Below, piece after piece: positions 26,028-34,258 of a DNA stretch of 45,107 bases (position 1 is its first letter; every line of letters begins with the position of its first letter). This DNA comes from Myxococcales bacterium (GTDB lineage Bacteria > Myxococcota_A > Polyangia > Fen-1088): positions 1 through 45,107 of the forward strand of contig PLNW01000100.1 in NCBI GenBank assembly GCA_003142855.1. The letters are read 5' to 3'. Both the position numbers and the translations under genes were made by a program. A model generated the notes under the pieces. That model saw nothing but the letters and a program-made list of their open reading frames with translations. It had not been told where the DNA came from and made no database searches.

Positions 26028-27046
26028 AGCCCGACGATTTCACCACAGAGCGCCCCGGTGGCACAGGGCGAAGTCAAGCGATCGCGTGGGGAGCCCGCCG
26101 GCTTTGCCGGCGGCGCACCATCGCGGGAGGGTTTGGGAACCCTCCCAGGGTTCCCATGTGAATAGACCAGGCGGAGCGCACCCCATTCACCTTCTTCGGC
26201 TCGCGCATCCAGCATGAACCCGGCATCGTAGAAGACTGCCAGCACCGGCTCGACCTGCTCCAGCAGCAGGCCGGAGAGAATGACCACGCCGTCGGGGGCC
26301 AGTCGGGCCGGGAGCGCGGGCGCAAGCCCGGTCAGGACGTCGGCCTGGATGTTGGCCATGACCAGGTCGAAACGCGTGGTCACCCCAGCCAGCGTGTCGG
26401 TGCGCACCTTGAAGGTGGCAACATGGTTGCGTTCCAGGTTCTCCTGCGCGCAAGTGGTGGCGTGGGGATCGTTGTCCACTGCCAGGCCGGACGCCTCGGG
26501 CCACAGGCGCGCAGCTACGATAGACAGAATCCCGGATCCACAGCCGAGGTCGAGCACATGTTTCAGGCCGGGCCGAGCCTCGCGAATCTCCTCGGCCAGC
26601 TTGATTACCAGTCTCGTCGACGGATGCGCGCCCGTGCCAAAGGCCATCCCAGGGTCGAGGTCGATGACGAACTCACCGGCGGGCGCCTCACCCGCGTCCC
26701 AACTCGGCCGCACCGTGAACCGGCGGCCAACTCGCGTGGCGCGGAAGAATTGCTTCCACAGGTCTCGCCACTCGTCTTCGTGCGCCTCGCGCGTACGAAT
26801 GGTCACCGGATCGACGGCGATTCCCGCCGCACGTGCGGCGGCCAGGGTCTCGTCCACGGCGTCGAGCAGCGAAGCGGATTGGTCGGGCTCACACAAGGCC
26901 ACCACACAGGTGCGACCTGCCGCTGCCGACAACAAGGTTTCGGCGTCCCGCAGCTCGACGCCGCCCGTAAGAGGGCCCACAGCCGCGGCCACGAGATCCG
27001 CCGCGTCGGCGTGGGTCTCGATTTGGACCTCGATCCAGACTTGCAT
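25979..27046 (-). CDS. prmA: Ribosomal protein L11 methyltransferase with a repeat-derived C-terminal extension
   Basis: Trimethylates ribosomal protein L11 using SAM. The 355-residue protein has the PrmA N-terminal substrate-recognition domain and the methyltransferase core: FVIDLDPGMAFGTGAHPSTRL, VLDLGCGSGILSIVAARL, AVDNDPHATTCAQEN, the NIQADVL motif (NIxxxxL) and EEGEWGALRLVY. PrmA normally ends at about this last motif. Here about 60 further residues follow, starting SHGNPGRVPKPSRDG, encoded first by the repeat at 26085-26155 and then by the former spacer into rsmE. ATG 27046 (MQVWIEVQIETHAD) fits the family start better than the in-frame ATG at 27064. Confidence 0.9.
   Translation of the reverse strand: MQVWIEVQIETHADAADLVAAAVGPLTGGVELRDAETLLSAAAGRTCVVALCEPDQSASLLDAVDETLAAARAAGIAVDPVTIRTREAHEDEWRDLWKQFFRATRVGRRFTVRPSWDAGEAPAGEFVIDLDPGMAFGTGAHPSTRLVIKLAEEIREARPGLKHVLDLGCGSGILSIVAARLWPEASGLAVDNDPHATTCAQENLERNHVATFKVRTDTLAGVTTRFDLVMANIQADVLTGLAPALPARLAPDGVVILSGLLLEQVEPVLAVFYDAGFMLDARAEEGEWGALRLVYSHGNPGRVPKPSRDGAPPAKPAGSPRDRLTSPCATGALCGEIVGLCHACSFQRSFSTTNG
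26085..26155. repeat. Dispersed repeat family C, copy 1, within the prmA 3' end
   Basis: GC-rich and highly palindromic. CCGCCGGC-TTT-GCCGGCGG (26095-26113) is one hairpin. GGGAGGGTT-TGGG-AACCCTCCC (26125-26146) and GGGAACCCT-CCC-AGGGTTCCC (26135-26155) are two more that share sequence and cannot form together. The same blocks occur inverted at 27770-27890. It is read through by prmA in frame. Confidence 0.75.
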
Positions 27047-27121
27047 GGCTAAGCCAAGCCGCACGGCCAGAGACGGGCCCGCGCACGGAAAAACCAGGAG
27101 GGTCGGCAGCCGGACGGGGCG

Positions 27122-27337
27122 CTAGCGCACAACGCGCCGCTTGGCCTCGCGCCGTCGCCGCTTGCGCGCCTCGCGGATCTTGCGCTTGCGCTTGACCGAC
27201 GGCTTCTCGTGGTAGCGACGGCGCTTGATCTCCTGGAGGATGCCTTCTTTCGACATCTTCTGTTTCAGGATCTTCATCGCCTTTTCGATGGAATCCCGAA
27301 CTTCGACTTCTAAGGGGCGGCCGAGCAGTGTCTCCAA
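27122..27337 (-). CDS. rpsU: 30S ribosomal protein S21
   Basis: Small basic protein of the 30S subunit that promotes base pairing of the mRNA ribosome site with 16S rRNA. The 71-residue product contains VEVRDSIEKAMKILKQKMSK, EGILQEIKRRRYHEKPSVKR and a Lys/Arg-rich C-terminus, all characteristic. It starts at TTG 27337, supported by GGAGG six bases upstream; the usual S21 start would fall a few residues later, so the true N-terminus may be shorter. It is followed on the same strand by prmA after 75 bases. Confidence 0.95.
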   Translation of the reverse strand: METLLGRPLEVEVRDSIEKAMKILKQKMSKEGILQEIKRRRYHEKPSVKRKRKIREARKRRRREAKRRVVR

Positions 27338-27466
27338 GCGGTTCCTCCAGGGTCCTATTTCAGAAGGGACTGGAGATTAAGCACTGTGTGAGCCTCCGGT
27401 CAAGGACGCGTGTGATGTCAACACCTCGCGTCTGGATATTTGTATCGGGCATGACTAAAAATTTTC

Positions 27467-27495
27467 TTTACACTGCGCGAAGTGAGTTGTATCAG
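27467..27495 (+). promoter_or_regulatory. Candidate promoter for the small Cse60-like gene
   Basis: TTTACA (27467-27472), a 17-base spacer and TATCAG (27490-27495) lie in an unusually AT-rich patch of the 232-base gap between rpsU and the small gene at 27570. The -10 match is weak (3 of 6). Confidence 0.3.
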
Positions 27496-27569
27496 ATCAG
27501 TGCGCGGAGGTTGCGAGAGAGCTTCGTGCCACAGACCGGGCGATCTGAAAAGCCAGAAGGAGACAAGCC

Positions 27570-27752
27570 ATGATGGGGGCTAAGGTATTCACGGCAACGA
27601 AGGCCAAGGACCGAGATGAGCTGGGCGAAGTGCTCACTCGGTGGATCCACGACAATCCCAAGGCGCGCATAATTGACAAGGTCGTGACGCAAAGTTCAGA
27701 CCGTGAGTTTCACTGTCTGAGCATCACGATTTTTTACGAGATGCAACAGTAG
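27570..27752 (+). CDS. Small Cse60-like protein, 60 residues
   Basis: A compact protein with a strong ribosome site (AAGGAG about 9 bases before ATG 27570; the second ATG is 27573). The sequence AKVFTATKAKDRDELGEVLT, then RWIHDNPKARIIDKVV, then FHCLSITIFYEMQ follows the pattern of small Cse60-like proteins of Firmicutes and others: a beta strand VFxA, a helix ending near W, a second strand IIDKVV, and a last strand ITIFYE. The likeness is of pattern only. Function is unknown. It reads away from rpsU, and repeat copy C2 begins 18 bases after its stop. Confidence 0.65.
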   Translation: MMGAKVFTATKAKDRDELGEVLTRWIHDNPKARIIDKVVTQSSDREFHCLSITIFYEMQQ

Positions 27753-27769
27753 GGCGCGATCGTCATTAT

Positions 27770-27890
27770 GGGAACCCTGGGAGGGTTCGCTCCGCCCTTC
27801 GGCCCCTTCACACCCAGCACCCACCCCGCTCGCTGACGCTCGGCCTCGCCAAACCCTCCCGCGCTCTGGCTCAGGCGGGCAAAGCTCGCC
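27770..27890. repeat. Dispersed repeat family C, copy 2
   Basis: Begins GGGAACCCTGGGAGGGTT (27770-27787) and continues, after about 60 bases absent from the other copy, with CCAAACCCTCCCGCG (27849-27863), then a region related to the GGCAAAGC hairpin. It is inverted relative to 26085-26155. It fills most of the 217-base gap before nadK. Confidence 0.7.
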
Positions 27891-27969
27891 TTCGCCAACG
27901 CGGTCATGATCGTGCGGCTCCCCGCGCGAGCGGCAACTGGCGGCTCTGGTTCGTGCAATAATCCGCGCA

Positions 27970-28824
27970 ATGCGTATTGGATTTCTCGTCAGGCGCGGCA
28001 ATCCCGACGGGCTGGCTTTGGCCACCACCCTCGCGGATGGGCTGCGTCGTCATGGAATCGATGCCGTCTTCGTTAACGACTACGGCGAATGCCCTCCGCC
28101 GGGCTTCCCCAACGGGCCTGGCGCCGACGTGGCCAGGGATGCAGACATGTTGGTTGCGCTGGGCGGCGATGGAACATTCCTGCACGGCGCAGACCTGGTT
28201 GGGGATCATGATGTCCCTTTGCTTGGCCTGAATCTGGGCAGCCTCGGGTTTCTCACCCCCTACGCCACATCCGAGGCCAGCGCGGCGCTTGTCGACGCCG
28301 TGGAAGGCCGCCTGGGCGTCGAGGAGAGGATGCGGCTGCAGGTGACCCTGCGATCAGGTGGCGGACGAGTCGAGGGCCACAGCGCACTCAACGAAGCGGT
28401 CATCACGCAACGGAACCTCGCTCGTTTGATGGACCTGGCCGCGTCTCTCGACGGGGACACCATCGCGACCTACAAGGCCGACGGGCTCATTCTCTCCACG
28501 CCGACGGGCTCCACGGCCTATAACTTGTCAGCCGGTGGCCCTATCCTAACGCCCGATCTCGAGGCCATCGTCTTGACTCCGATCTGTCCTCATACGTTGA
28601 CCAACCGTCCCCTGGTGGTTCGCGCCGACAGGGGGCTATCGGTCACCAACGTGTCCGCTGACCACGCGATTTTGACGGTGGACGGCTTGTGGAGCCGAGA
28701 GGTGGAGCCCGGGGACGTGGTCGAGGTGCGCAAGGCGACGCGGCCGTTGCGCGTGTTCCGGCCGCGCAGTTCGTTCTTCGGCATTTTGCGCCAGAAACTC
28801 TCTTGGGGAGAGCGCAAGGCATGA
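27970..28824 (+). CDS. nadK: NAD kinase
   Basis: Phosphorylates NAD to NADP with ATP or polyphosphate. The 284-residue protein has the diagnostic MLVALGGDGTFLHGADL (GGDGT), LNLGSLGFLTPY, NEAVITQ, and DGLILSTPTGSTAYNLSAGGP motifs in order. ATG 27970 has no ribosome site; AATAAT (27957-27962) is 7 bases upstream and could be the -10 box of a leaderless transcript. recN follows after 40 bases and is probably co-transcribed, as is common for nadK-recN pairs. Confidence 0.96.
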   Translation: MRIGFLVRRGNPDGLALATTLADGLRRHGIDAVFVNDYGECPPPGFPNGPGADVARDADMLVALGGDGTFLHGADLVGDHDVPLLGLNLGSLGFLTPYATSEASAALVDAVEGRLGVEERMRLQVTLRSGGGRVEGHSALNEAVITQRNLARLMDLAASLDGDTIATYKADGLILSTPTGSTAYNLSAGGPILTPDLEAIVLTPICPHTLTNRPLVVRADRGLSVTNVSADHAILTVDGLWSREVEPGDVVEVRKATRPLRVFRPRSSFFGILRQKLSWGERKA

Positions 28825-28864
28825 GGCACGCAACTACCGAAGCCTGCTTGCCGAAACTCCGGTC

Positions 28865-30547
28865 ATGCTGAACCTTCTGCGCGTATCTGGTTTCGCCCTC
28901 ATCGACGAGGTCGAGGTTCCCTTGGGTCCGGGCTTGACCGTCATCACCGGCGAAACCGGGGCTGGCAAGAGCATCCTGGTCGAGGCACTGGGCCTGCTGC
29001 GCGGGAGTCGCGCCAGCGCCGAGATGATCCGTGCGGGGTGCGAGGAGGCGCGGGTGGAGGCTGTGTTTGAGCTGCCGGCCGGATGGGAGGTGCGCGAGCG
29101 CTTGCTGGCCGAGGGCCGGGTCGTGGAGGATGGGCTGGTGGTCCGGCGCGCGGTCGCACGGTCTGGCCGGGGCCGCATCCACCTGGGTGGCAGTCTGGCC
29201 AGCGCCACCGATCTGGCCGCGAGCGTAGGCAAGCTGGTCGACATCACCTCACAACACGACCAGCATCTGCTCACCGATGCTGACAGCCAGCTTGCCATCG
29301 TGGACGCGTTTGCCGGGAACGGCGCAGCCCTGGCCGAGGTGCGCACGGCATACCAGGCGTTGAGCGACGCGCGCGCCGAGCTGGCTCGCTTCGATGCGGA
29401 TGCGCGCGCGCGGGCCGAGCGCGAGGATCTTCTGCGCTTCCAACTTTCCGAGTTGGAGCAGGCCGAAATACAGCCTGGTGAGGACGATGCTCTGCGGGCC
29501 GAGCGCGAGCGCACCAAGGGTGCGGAGAAGTTCTTGGCTGCTTGCACACGCGGCGAGGAAATCCTGTACTCCTCGGACGACGCTGTCGCGGGCCGCATCG
29601 CGAGTGTGGCGCGCGAGATTGCGGCCTTGGCGCAGCTCGATCCGGCCCTTCTGCCCGTGGTGGAAACCCTTCGCTCGGCCCAGGCCCAGGTGGAGGATTC
29701 GGCCGGCGAGCTGGGGCGCTATGCCAGCGGCATTCGTTTCGACCCAGAGCGGTTGACCGAAATCGAGGAGCGCCTCTTTCTCATCGGTCGCCTGATCCGC
29801 AAGCACGGCGGCTCAGTGGCGGCGGCCATAGAGCGGCGCGAGGCGATCGGCCGGGAGTTGGCGGCGCTGGGTTCCTTCGAAGAAGGGCTGGCGGCGCGCA
29901 AGGCAGCGGCCGAGGCCGCGATGAAGCGCATGACGGCCCTGTGCGAGCAGATCTCGGAGCAACGGCGCAAGGCCGCGCGGGTCCTGGGCCGGCGCATGGA
30001 TGAGACGCTGCGGGATCTGGGCTTGGCCGGGGCGCGGGTGCCCATCGCCGTCGAGGATCGCGACGAACCTGGTCCGCGCGGCAAAGATCGGGTGCGTTTT
30101 CTTTTCGCGCCCAATCGGGGCGAAGAGCCGCGGCCACTCGACCGTATCGCCTCAGGTGGTGAGCTGTCGCGCGTAATGTTGGCGGTCAAACAAGCCTTGG
30201 CCAAGGAAGACGAAGCGTTGACCTACGTCTTCGACGAGGTCGATGCCGGCGTGGGCGGTGGTACGGCCGAGGTGATCGGCCGCATGCTCAAGTCCACCGC
30301 GGCCCATCGCCAAGTCCTGGTCGTGACGCATTTGCCGCAGATCGCTGCCTTTGCCGACCACCACATCAGAGTGACCAAGGAACCCAGCAAGGGGCGCACC
30401 ACGATCCGCGTGACCGTCCTGTCTGGCGCCGAACGCGGGGTCGAGATCGCTCGCATGTTGGGTGGTTCCAGCCCTTCGCCTGAGGCCGCAGCCCACGCCG
30501 ACGAGATGCTGAGACGCGCTCAAACCACCAGCACCAGCGCCGGCTGA
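28865..30547 (+). CDS. recN: DNA repair protein RecN
   Basis: SMC-like ATPase in double-strand-break repair. The 560-residue protein has the N-terminal Walker A ITGETGAGKSILVEAL, long coiled-coil arms through about residues 150-370 rich in Ala, Glu and Arg, and the C-terminal signature IASGGELSRVMLAVKQAL followed by Walker B TYVFDEVDAGVGGGTAEVIG and VVTHLPQIAAFADHHIRV. Length is normal for the family. It lies 40 bases after nadK. Confidence 0.97.
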   Translation: MLNLLRVSGFALIDEVEVPLGPGLTVITGETGAGKSILVEALGLLRGSRASAEMIRAGCEEARVEAVFELPAGWEVRERLLAEGRVVEDGLVVRRAVARSGRGRIHLGGSLASATDLAASVGKLVDITSQHDQHLLTDADSQLAIVDAFAGNGAALAEVRTAYQALSDARAELARFDADARARAEREDLLRFQLSELEQAEIQPGEDDALRAERERTKGAEKFLAACTRGEEILYSSDDAVAGRIASVAREIAALAQLDPALLPVVETLRSAQAQVEDSAGELGRYASGIRFDPERLTEIEERLFLIGRLIRKHGGSVAAAIERREAIGRELAALGSFEEGLAARKAAAEAAMKRMTALCEQISEQRRKAARVLGRRMDETLRDLGLAGARVPIAVEDRDEPGPRGKDRVRFLFAPNRGEEPRPLDRIASGGELSRVMLAVKQALAKEDEALTYVFDEVDAGVGGGTAEVIGRMLKSTAAHRQVLVVTHLPQIAAFADHHIRVTKEPSKGRTTIRVTVLSGAERGVEIARMLGGSSPSPEAAAHADEMLRRAQTTSTSAG

Positions 30548-30698
30548 ACCCCGCTTTGAAGGCCACACAGCCGAGATTCTGACTCCGTGGCCTCTCCTCT
30601 CCCCTCGGTGTTCTCAGCGGCAGGCCGATGCTCTCGTCTCGTCGGTCACCGCCATAACGCGGAGAAACAATAAACACGAAGTTGACGTTTGTTCGACG

Positions 30699-32147
30699 GT
30701 GTGGTGGTTTCATAGGGTGGCTCGTTCGTTAGTTCCCAAACGAAGAAAGCGGCGATCGTCGCATGTCCGCAGCTCTCTGGGCCTAGGAACCCTGCTCGTC
30801 GCCCTCACCGGGGTGAACGTCTACTTCTTCTTTTTCCGGGCCGACACGGCCGTGCGCAAGCTGATGCAGCCCGTGTCCACGGAGCGGACGCTGGCTGACA
30901 ACCGGAAGGATCTGGCCCAGGAGTCGATTCCGCGCTCGCTTCTTGGCGCTTCGTGGAAGGCCAAGGAAGGCGCAGGCGGGGCCCAGGCCACGGCAGCGGG
31001 GTCGGATCGACTGGGCTCTGCTGCGTCGCATGCGGCCAACGGAGATAGCGACGGGCATATACTGGAAGGCGAGTTCGGACCCTCGGACACGCTCAGCACA
31101 GTCCTGGCCAAGGAAAACTTCGGATCAGCGGCTGGCGCGGTAACGCGGGCTCTCTCCAAGCTGGTCGATCCCAAGTTGATCCGCTCCGGCGAGCACTACG
31201 CAGTGATTCGCGATGACGAGGGCGCGGCCACATCGTTTGAATACGCACCCACTCCCGTGCTCCGCTACGTCGTTGGCCAGAAAACCGACGGCACATGGCA
31301 GGCGCGTAAGGAAGAGAAGGCTCTGGTGGTGAAGACCACCGATGTCTCGGGGACAATCGATTCGTCGCTGTACGAATCGGTGTCCAAGGCGGGTGAGTCC
31401 GGCGCGCTGGTGAGCTTGCTGGTCGACCTGTTTGCCTGGGACATCAATTTCTACATCGACACGCACCCTGGCGATCACTGGAAGGTCGTGGTGGAAAAGC
31501 AGTATCTCGGCGGGCAGTTCTACAAGTATGGCAGCCTGCTGGCCGCGGAGTACGGTGGCAAGGCGGGCACATTCAAGGGCTTCTACTGGAATCCTTCAGG
31601 GCAGCGCGGCCGAGGGCACTACTACGATGAGAAGGGCCAGGCCCTGGCCAAGAGCATGCTCAAGACGCCGCTGCGTTTCGTGCGCATCAGCTCGAAGTTC
31701 GACCGGCACCGCTTTCACCCCATTCTGCACCGGATGAAAGCCCACCTGGGCATCGACTATGCGGCGCCGGTCGGAACGCCGGTGTGGGCGACCGCCGGCG
31801 GCAAGGTGGTTGAAGTCGGTATGAAGCCGGGCTCGGGCAACACGGTGGTGATCAACCACGGCAGCGGGCTGCAGACGCGCTATTACCACCTGTCCCGCTT
31901 CGCCAAGGGATTGAAGCCGGGCAAGCCGGTTCAGCAGAAAGAGGTCATCGGCTACGTGGGAACCACTGGTTTGTCCACGGGCCCGCACCTGCATTTCAGC
32001 GTCACGCAGGGCGGGGTGTTTGTCGATCCCAGCAAGCTCACTATTTCGCGCGAACCAGCCGTGGCCAACCGCTCGGCCTACCTGGATGCCATCCATCCCC
32101 GCCTGGCAGCCTTGCGCAATCTGCCGCCTGTCGTCGCCAAGAACTGA
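30699..32147 (+). CDS. M23-family metallopeptidase (LytM/OapA-like) with N-terminal membrane anchor
   Basis: Likely a periplasmic peptidoglycan endopeptidase or amidase activator. The protein (up to 482 residues) has a basic N-terminus (VPKRRKRRSSHVRSS), one membrane segment (LGTLLVALTGVNVYFFFF), an OapA/LysM-like region around residues 130-300 (GPSDTLSTVLAKENF, DTHPGDHWKVVVEKQYLGGQ) and a C-terminal M23 domain. The zinc ligands are present: HLGIDYAAP (His and Asp) and GPHLHFSVTQGG (HxH). GTG 30699 or GTG 30717 may be the start; the second gives a more usual basic N-terminus. TTGACG at 30682 is a possible -35, but no good -10 follows. Confidence 0.9.
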   Translation: MWWFHRVARSLVPKRRKRRSSHVRSSLGLGTLLVALTGVNVYFFFFRADTAVRKLMQPVSTERTLADNRKDLAQESIPRSLLGASWKAKEGAGGAQATAAGSDRLGSAASHAANGDSDGHILEGEFGPSDTLSTVLAKENFGSAAGAVTRALSKLVDPKLIRSGEHYAVIRDDEGAATSFEYAPTPVLRYVVGQKTDGTWQARKEEKALVVKTTDVSGTIDSSLYESVSKAGESGALVSLLVDLFAWDINFYIDTHPGDHWKVVVEKQYLGGQFYKYGSLLAAEYGGKAGTFKGFYWNPSGQRGRGHYYDEKGQALAKSMLKTPLRFVRISSKFDRHRFHPILHRMKAHLGIDYAAPVGTPVWATAGGKVVEVGMKPGSGNTVVINHGSGLQTRYYHLSRFAKGLKPGKPVQQKEVIGYVGTTGLSTGPHLHFSVTQGGVFVDPSKLTISREPAVANRSAYLDAIHPRLAALRNLPPVVAKN

Positions 32148-32155
32148 GTGAGGGG

Positions 32156-32161
32156 TATACT
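32156..32161 (+). promoter_or_regulatory. -10 box (TATACT) for a leaderless small membrane gene
   Basis: TATACT, 5 of 6 to consensus, lies 6 bases before ATG 32168, placing transcription start at the start codon. There is no Shine-Dalgarno sequence. The -35 region is not clear. Confidence 0.4.
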
Positions 32162-32167
32162 GGCCCC

Positions 32168-32605
32168 ATGGTTCGTGTTTTCCTCGGCCTCGTCAAAGGC
32201 GGCATCGTAGGGGCCGCTGTTGGTATTGCAGCCTCGCGTGTCGGCTTGGGCGTGGGCGCCACGGCCTGGTTGGTCTACGGCGTGGTGGGCTTCTTGGTCG
32301 GCCTGGTGTGCGGCAAGCCTCCCTGGCAGCAGGAAACCCTCTGGACGTCCATGGTCAAGGGTGTCATCGGCCTAGCGGTGTGCATGGGCCTCTTTTGGGT
32401 TTCTCGGAAGGTGTTCGGGGGCATGCAGGCACCGGCACAGTTGCTAGCACCGCTGGGCCTCACCGACGGGCAAGCCCTGGTGTCGGTGCCAGCCTTGCTG
32501 GGCCCCCTCATCGGAATCGTGTACGGCGTGTTCGTCGAAGTGGACGACGGTGGCAAGTCGGCCCCGACGGGCAAGGGTCAGCCCAAACCTGCCAAGCAGG
32601 ATTGA
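32168..32605 (+). CDS. Small integral membrane protein, unknown function
   Basis: The 145-residue product has four hydrophobic segments (FLGLVKGGIVGAAVGIAAS; TAWLVYGVVGFLVGLVC; MVKGVIGLAVCMGLFWVS; SVPALLGPLIGIVYGVFV) and a short charged C-terminal tail ending KPAKQD. Glycine spacing within the helices suggests tight packing. No family is recognised. It follows the M23 gene by 20 bases but appears to have its own -10 box. It converges on pssA with only 8 bases between stops. Confidence 0.7.
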   Translation: MVRVFLGLVKGGIVGAAVGIAASRVGLGVGATAWLVYGVVGFLVGLVCGKPPWQQETLWTSMVKGVIGLAVCMGLFWVSRKVFGGMQAPAQLLAPLGLTDGQALVSVPALLGPLIGIVYGVFVEVDDGGKSAPTGKGQPKPAKQD

Positions 32606-32613
32606 TGGGGGAA

Positions 32614-33510
32614 TCAGGCGTGGCGAGGGCCGGCCATCGGATCCTTGACGGGATCTGACTCCTCATCGTCGCCGTCGAAAGCGCCCAGCTCACGCAGGAC
32701 TTCCTCTTCCTGCGTCGGCACTGGCTCGGGTGGAGGGGTGTGGAGCTCGCTGCGCTCCTGGGCGCGCCGCCGTCGAAAGAAGATCACCTCTTCCGCCAAG
32801 CCCAGCACAACGTAGGCAAGCACAAGAAACAGGAAGATGAACGCCTTCTCCAGGCCTGCCATGACGATGGCCGCGCAGGCGCCCACCACCAGCAGGAGAA
32901 TCGCAACCGTCTTGAGGTTGAGGCGGAGTTCCTTGAAAGAGCGAAAACGCACACGCGACACCATGAGGGCCGAGAGCACCAGCACGATGAGCGCCGTCGA
33001 GCCCTCGCTCACCAGCTGGTACGAGCCGGCGTTGTGGCTGACGATGACCATGAAGACCAGCACGCTGGCTGCGGCCGGAATGGGCAGGCCCAGCATGAAC
33101 TTGCCAGGCTTGACCTTGCCGGAGGCATGGTCTCGCCGGGAAAGGACATTGAAGCGGGCTAGTCGCATGGCCCCGGCGCAGACGTACAGCCCGGCCATGA
33201 AGATACCCAGCAGACCGAAGTGGTTGAGGCCCCACTTGTACATCAGGAGAGCCGGTGCCGCGCCGAAGGTGATGACATCAGCCAGTGAGTCGAGGTCGCG
33301 GCCCAAGTCGGTCTGCGTCTTGGTCAGGCGGGCCACCCGGCCGTCGAAGGTGTCGAAAAACAACCCAAAACAGATGGCCAGGGCTGCGAGATAGAGGTTG
33401 GTCTCAGCCTCGCCCGAGGCGGACAGCGCAAGCGACGCGAACCCGCTCAGAACGCATGACAGCGTGAAAAGGTTCGGAAGGACATAGTAGGTCTTCCGGA
33501 AATCCACCAA
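32614..33510 (-). CDS. pssA: CDP-diacylglycerol-serine O-phosphatidyltransferase
   Basis: Integral membrane CDP-alcohol phosphatidyltransferase making phosphatidylserine, the precursor of phosphatidylethanolamine. The motif DGxxARxxxxxxxxGxxxDxxxD is complete in DGRVARLTKTQTDLGRDLDSLAD. LPNLFTLSCVLSGFASL precedes it, as in PssA of the Bacillus/Helicobacter subclass. About eight membrane segments follow, then an acidic Pro-rich C-terminal tail of about 45 residues. The start is uncertain: TTG 33510 or GTG 33507 places the family N-terminus (FRKTYYVLPNLFTL) correctly. An ATG at 33582 would add 24 residues and overlap plsC by 53 bases. Confidence 0.88.
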   Translation of the reverse strand: MVDFRKTYYVLPNLFTLSCVLSGFASLALSASGEAETNLYLAALAICFGLFFDTFDGRVARLTKTQTDLGRDLDSLADVITFGAAPALLMYKWGLNHFGLLGIFMAGLYVCAGAMRLARFNVLSRRDHASGKVKPGKFMLGLPIPAAASVLVFMVIVSHNAGSYQLVSEGSTALIVLVLSALMVSRVRFRSFKELRLNLKTVAILLLVVGACAAIVMAGLEKAFIFLFLVLAYVVLGLAEEVIFFRRRRAQERSELHTPPPEPVPTQEEEVLRELGAFDGDDEESDPVKDPMAGPRHA

Positions 33511-33529
33511 CCGAGGATACCATGCGGTC

Positions 33530-34258
33530 GTGCGTTTCTTGCGATCCTTACTCACGATTCCCTTCCTGGCGATTGTGACCATCCTCGGCAGCCTGGCGGG
33601 GCTCCTGATGCGCCTGCGCGACCCCACGGGCGACTGGGTGCTCGATGTGACGCGCTGGTGGTCCAGGTGGGTGACCCGTTTTGCAGGCGTGCGTATCAAC
33701 GTGGACAACCGAGCCAATCTGGCCCCCGACCAGCCCTACGTGTTCATGGCCAATCATGCCTCGACGGTCGACATATGGGCTCTGCTCCTGGGGATTCCGC
33801 GCCGCGTGCGCATGATTTCCAAGAAGGAGCTCGCGCGCATCCCCTTTCTTGGCTGGGTCATGTGGGCGGGTCGCTTCATCTTCATCGACCGGCAGAATGC
33901 AGTGGCCGCGCGGCGAAGTATTGACGAGGCCGGCCGGCGCATCCGGGGCGGTGTCTCGGTCGTGATTTTCCCTGAGGGCACGCGCACGCGCGACGGGCAA
34001 ATGGGCTCCTTCAAGAAGGGCGGCTTCCACCTGGCCATGGAGGCGGGGGTTCCCATCGTGCCCATCGGTCTGCGCGGAACACGCGCGCTCATGCCGCCGG
34101 GGAGTCCGCTCGTGAAGAGCGGCCAGGTGTTCGTCACCATCGGCGCTCCCATTCCCACCAGCGGGCTCACCATCGACGACCGGCCGGCGCTCATCCAGCG
34201 CGTGCGCGACGCGATTGCAGCCATGGTTGCGGAATCCGACGGGCAATCTGGTCAGTAG
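33530..34258 (+). CDS. plsC: 1-acylglycerol-3-phosphate O-acyltransferase (PlsC family)
   Basis: Adds the second acyl chain to form phosphatidic acid. The 242-residue protein has an N-terminal hydrophobic segment (LLTIPFLAIVTILGSLAGLLM), the catalytic HX4D box in FMANHASTVDIWALL, RIPFLGWVMWAGRFIFIDR, VVIFPEGTRTRDGQMGSFKKG (motif III) and VPIVPIGLRGT. It starts at GTG 33530. It is head to head with pssA, about 20 bases apart, so both phospholipid genes are probably controlled from one short region. Its 3' end overlaps the truA stop by 7 bases, converging. Confidence 0.92.
   Translation: MRFLRSLLTIPFLAIVTILGSLAGLLMRLRDPTGDWVLDVTRWWSRWVTRFAGVRINVDNRANLAPDQPYVFMANHASTVDIWALLLGIPRRVRMISKKELARIPFLGWVMWAGRFIFIDRQNAVAARRSIDEAGRRIRGGVSVVIFPEGTRTRDGQMGSFKKGGFHLAMEAGVPIVPIGLRGTRALMPPGSPLVKSGQVFVTIGAPIPTSGLTIDDRPALIQRVRDAIAAMVAESDGQSGQ

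Noticed and set aside
30682..30710. TTGACG 17 bases before TGGTTT as the M23 gene promoter
   Set aside because: The -10 hexamer matches the consensus at only two positions.
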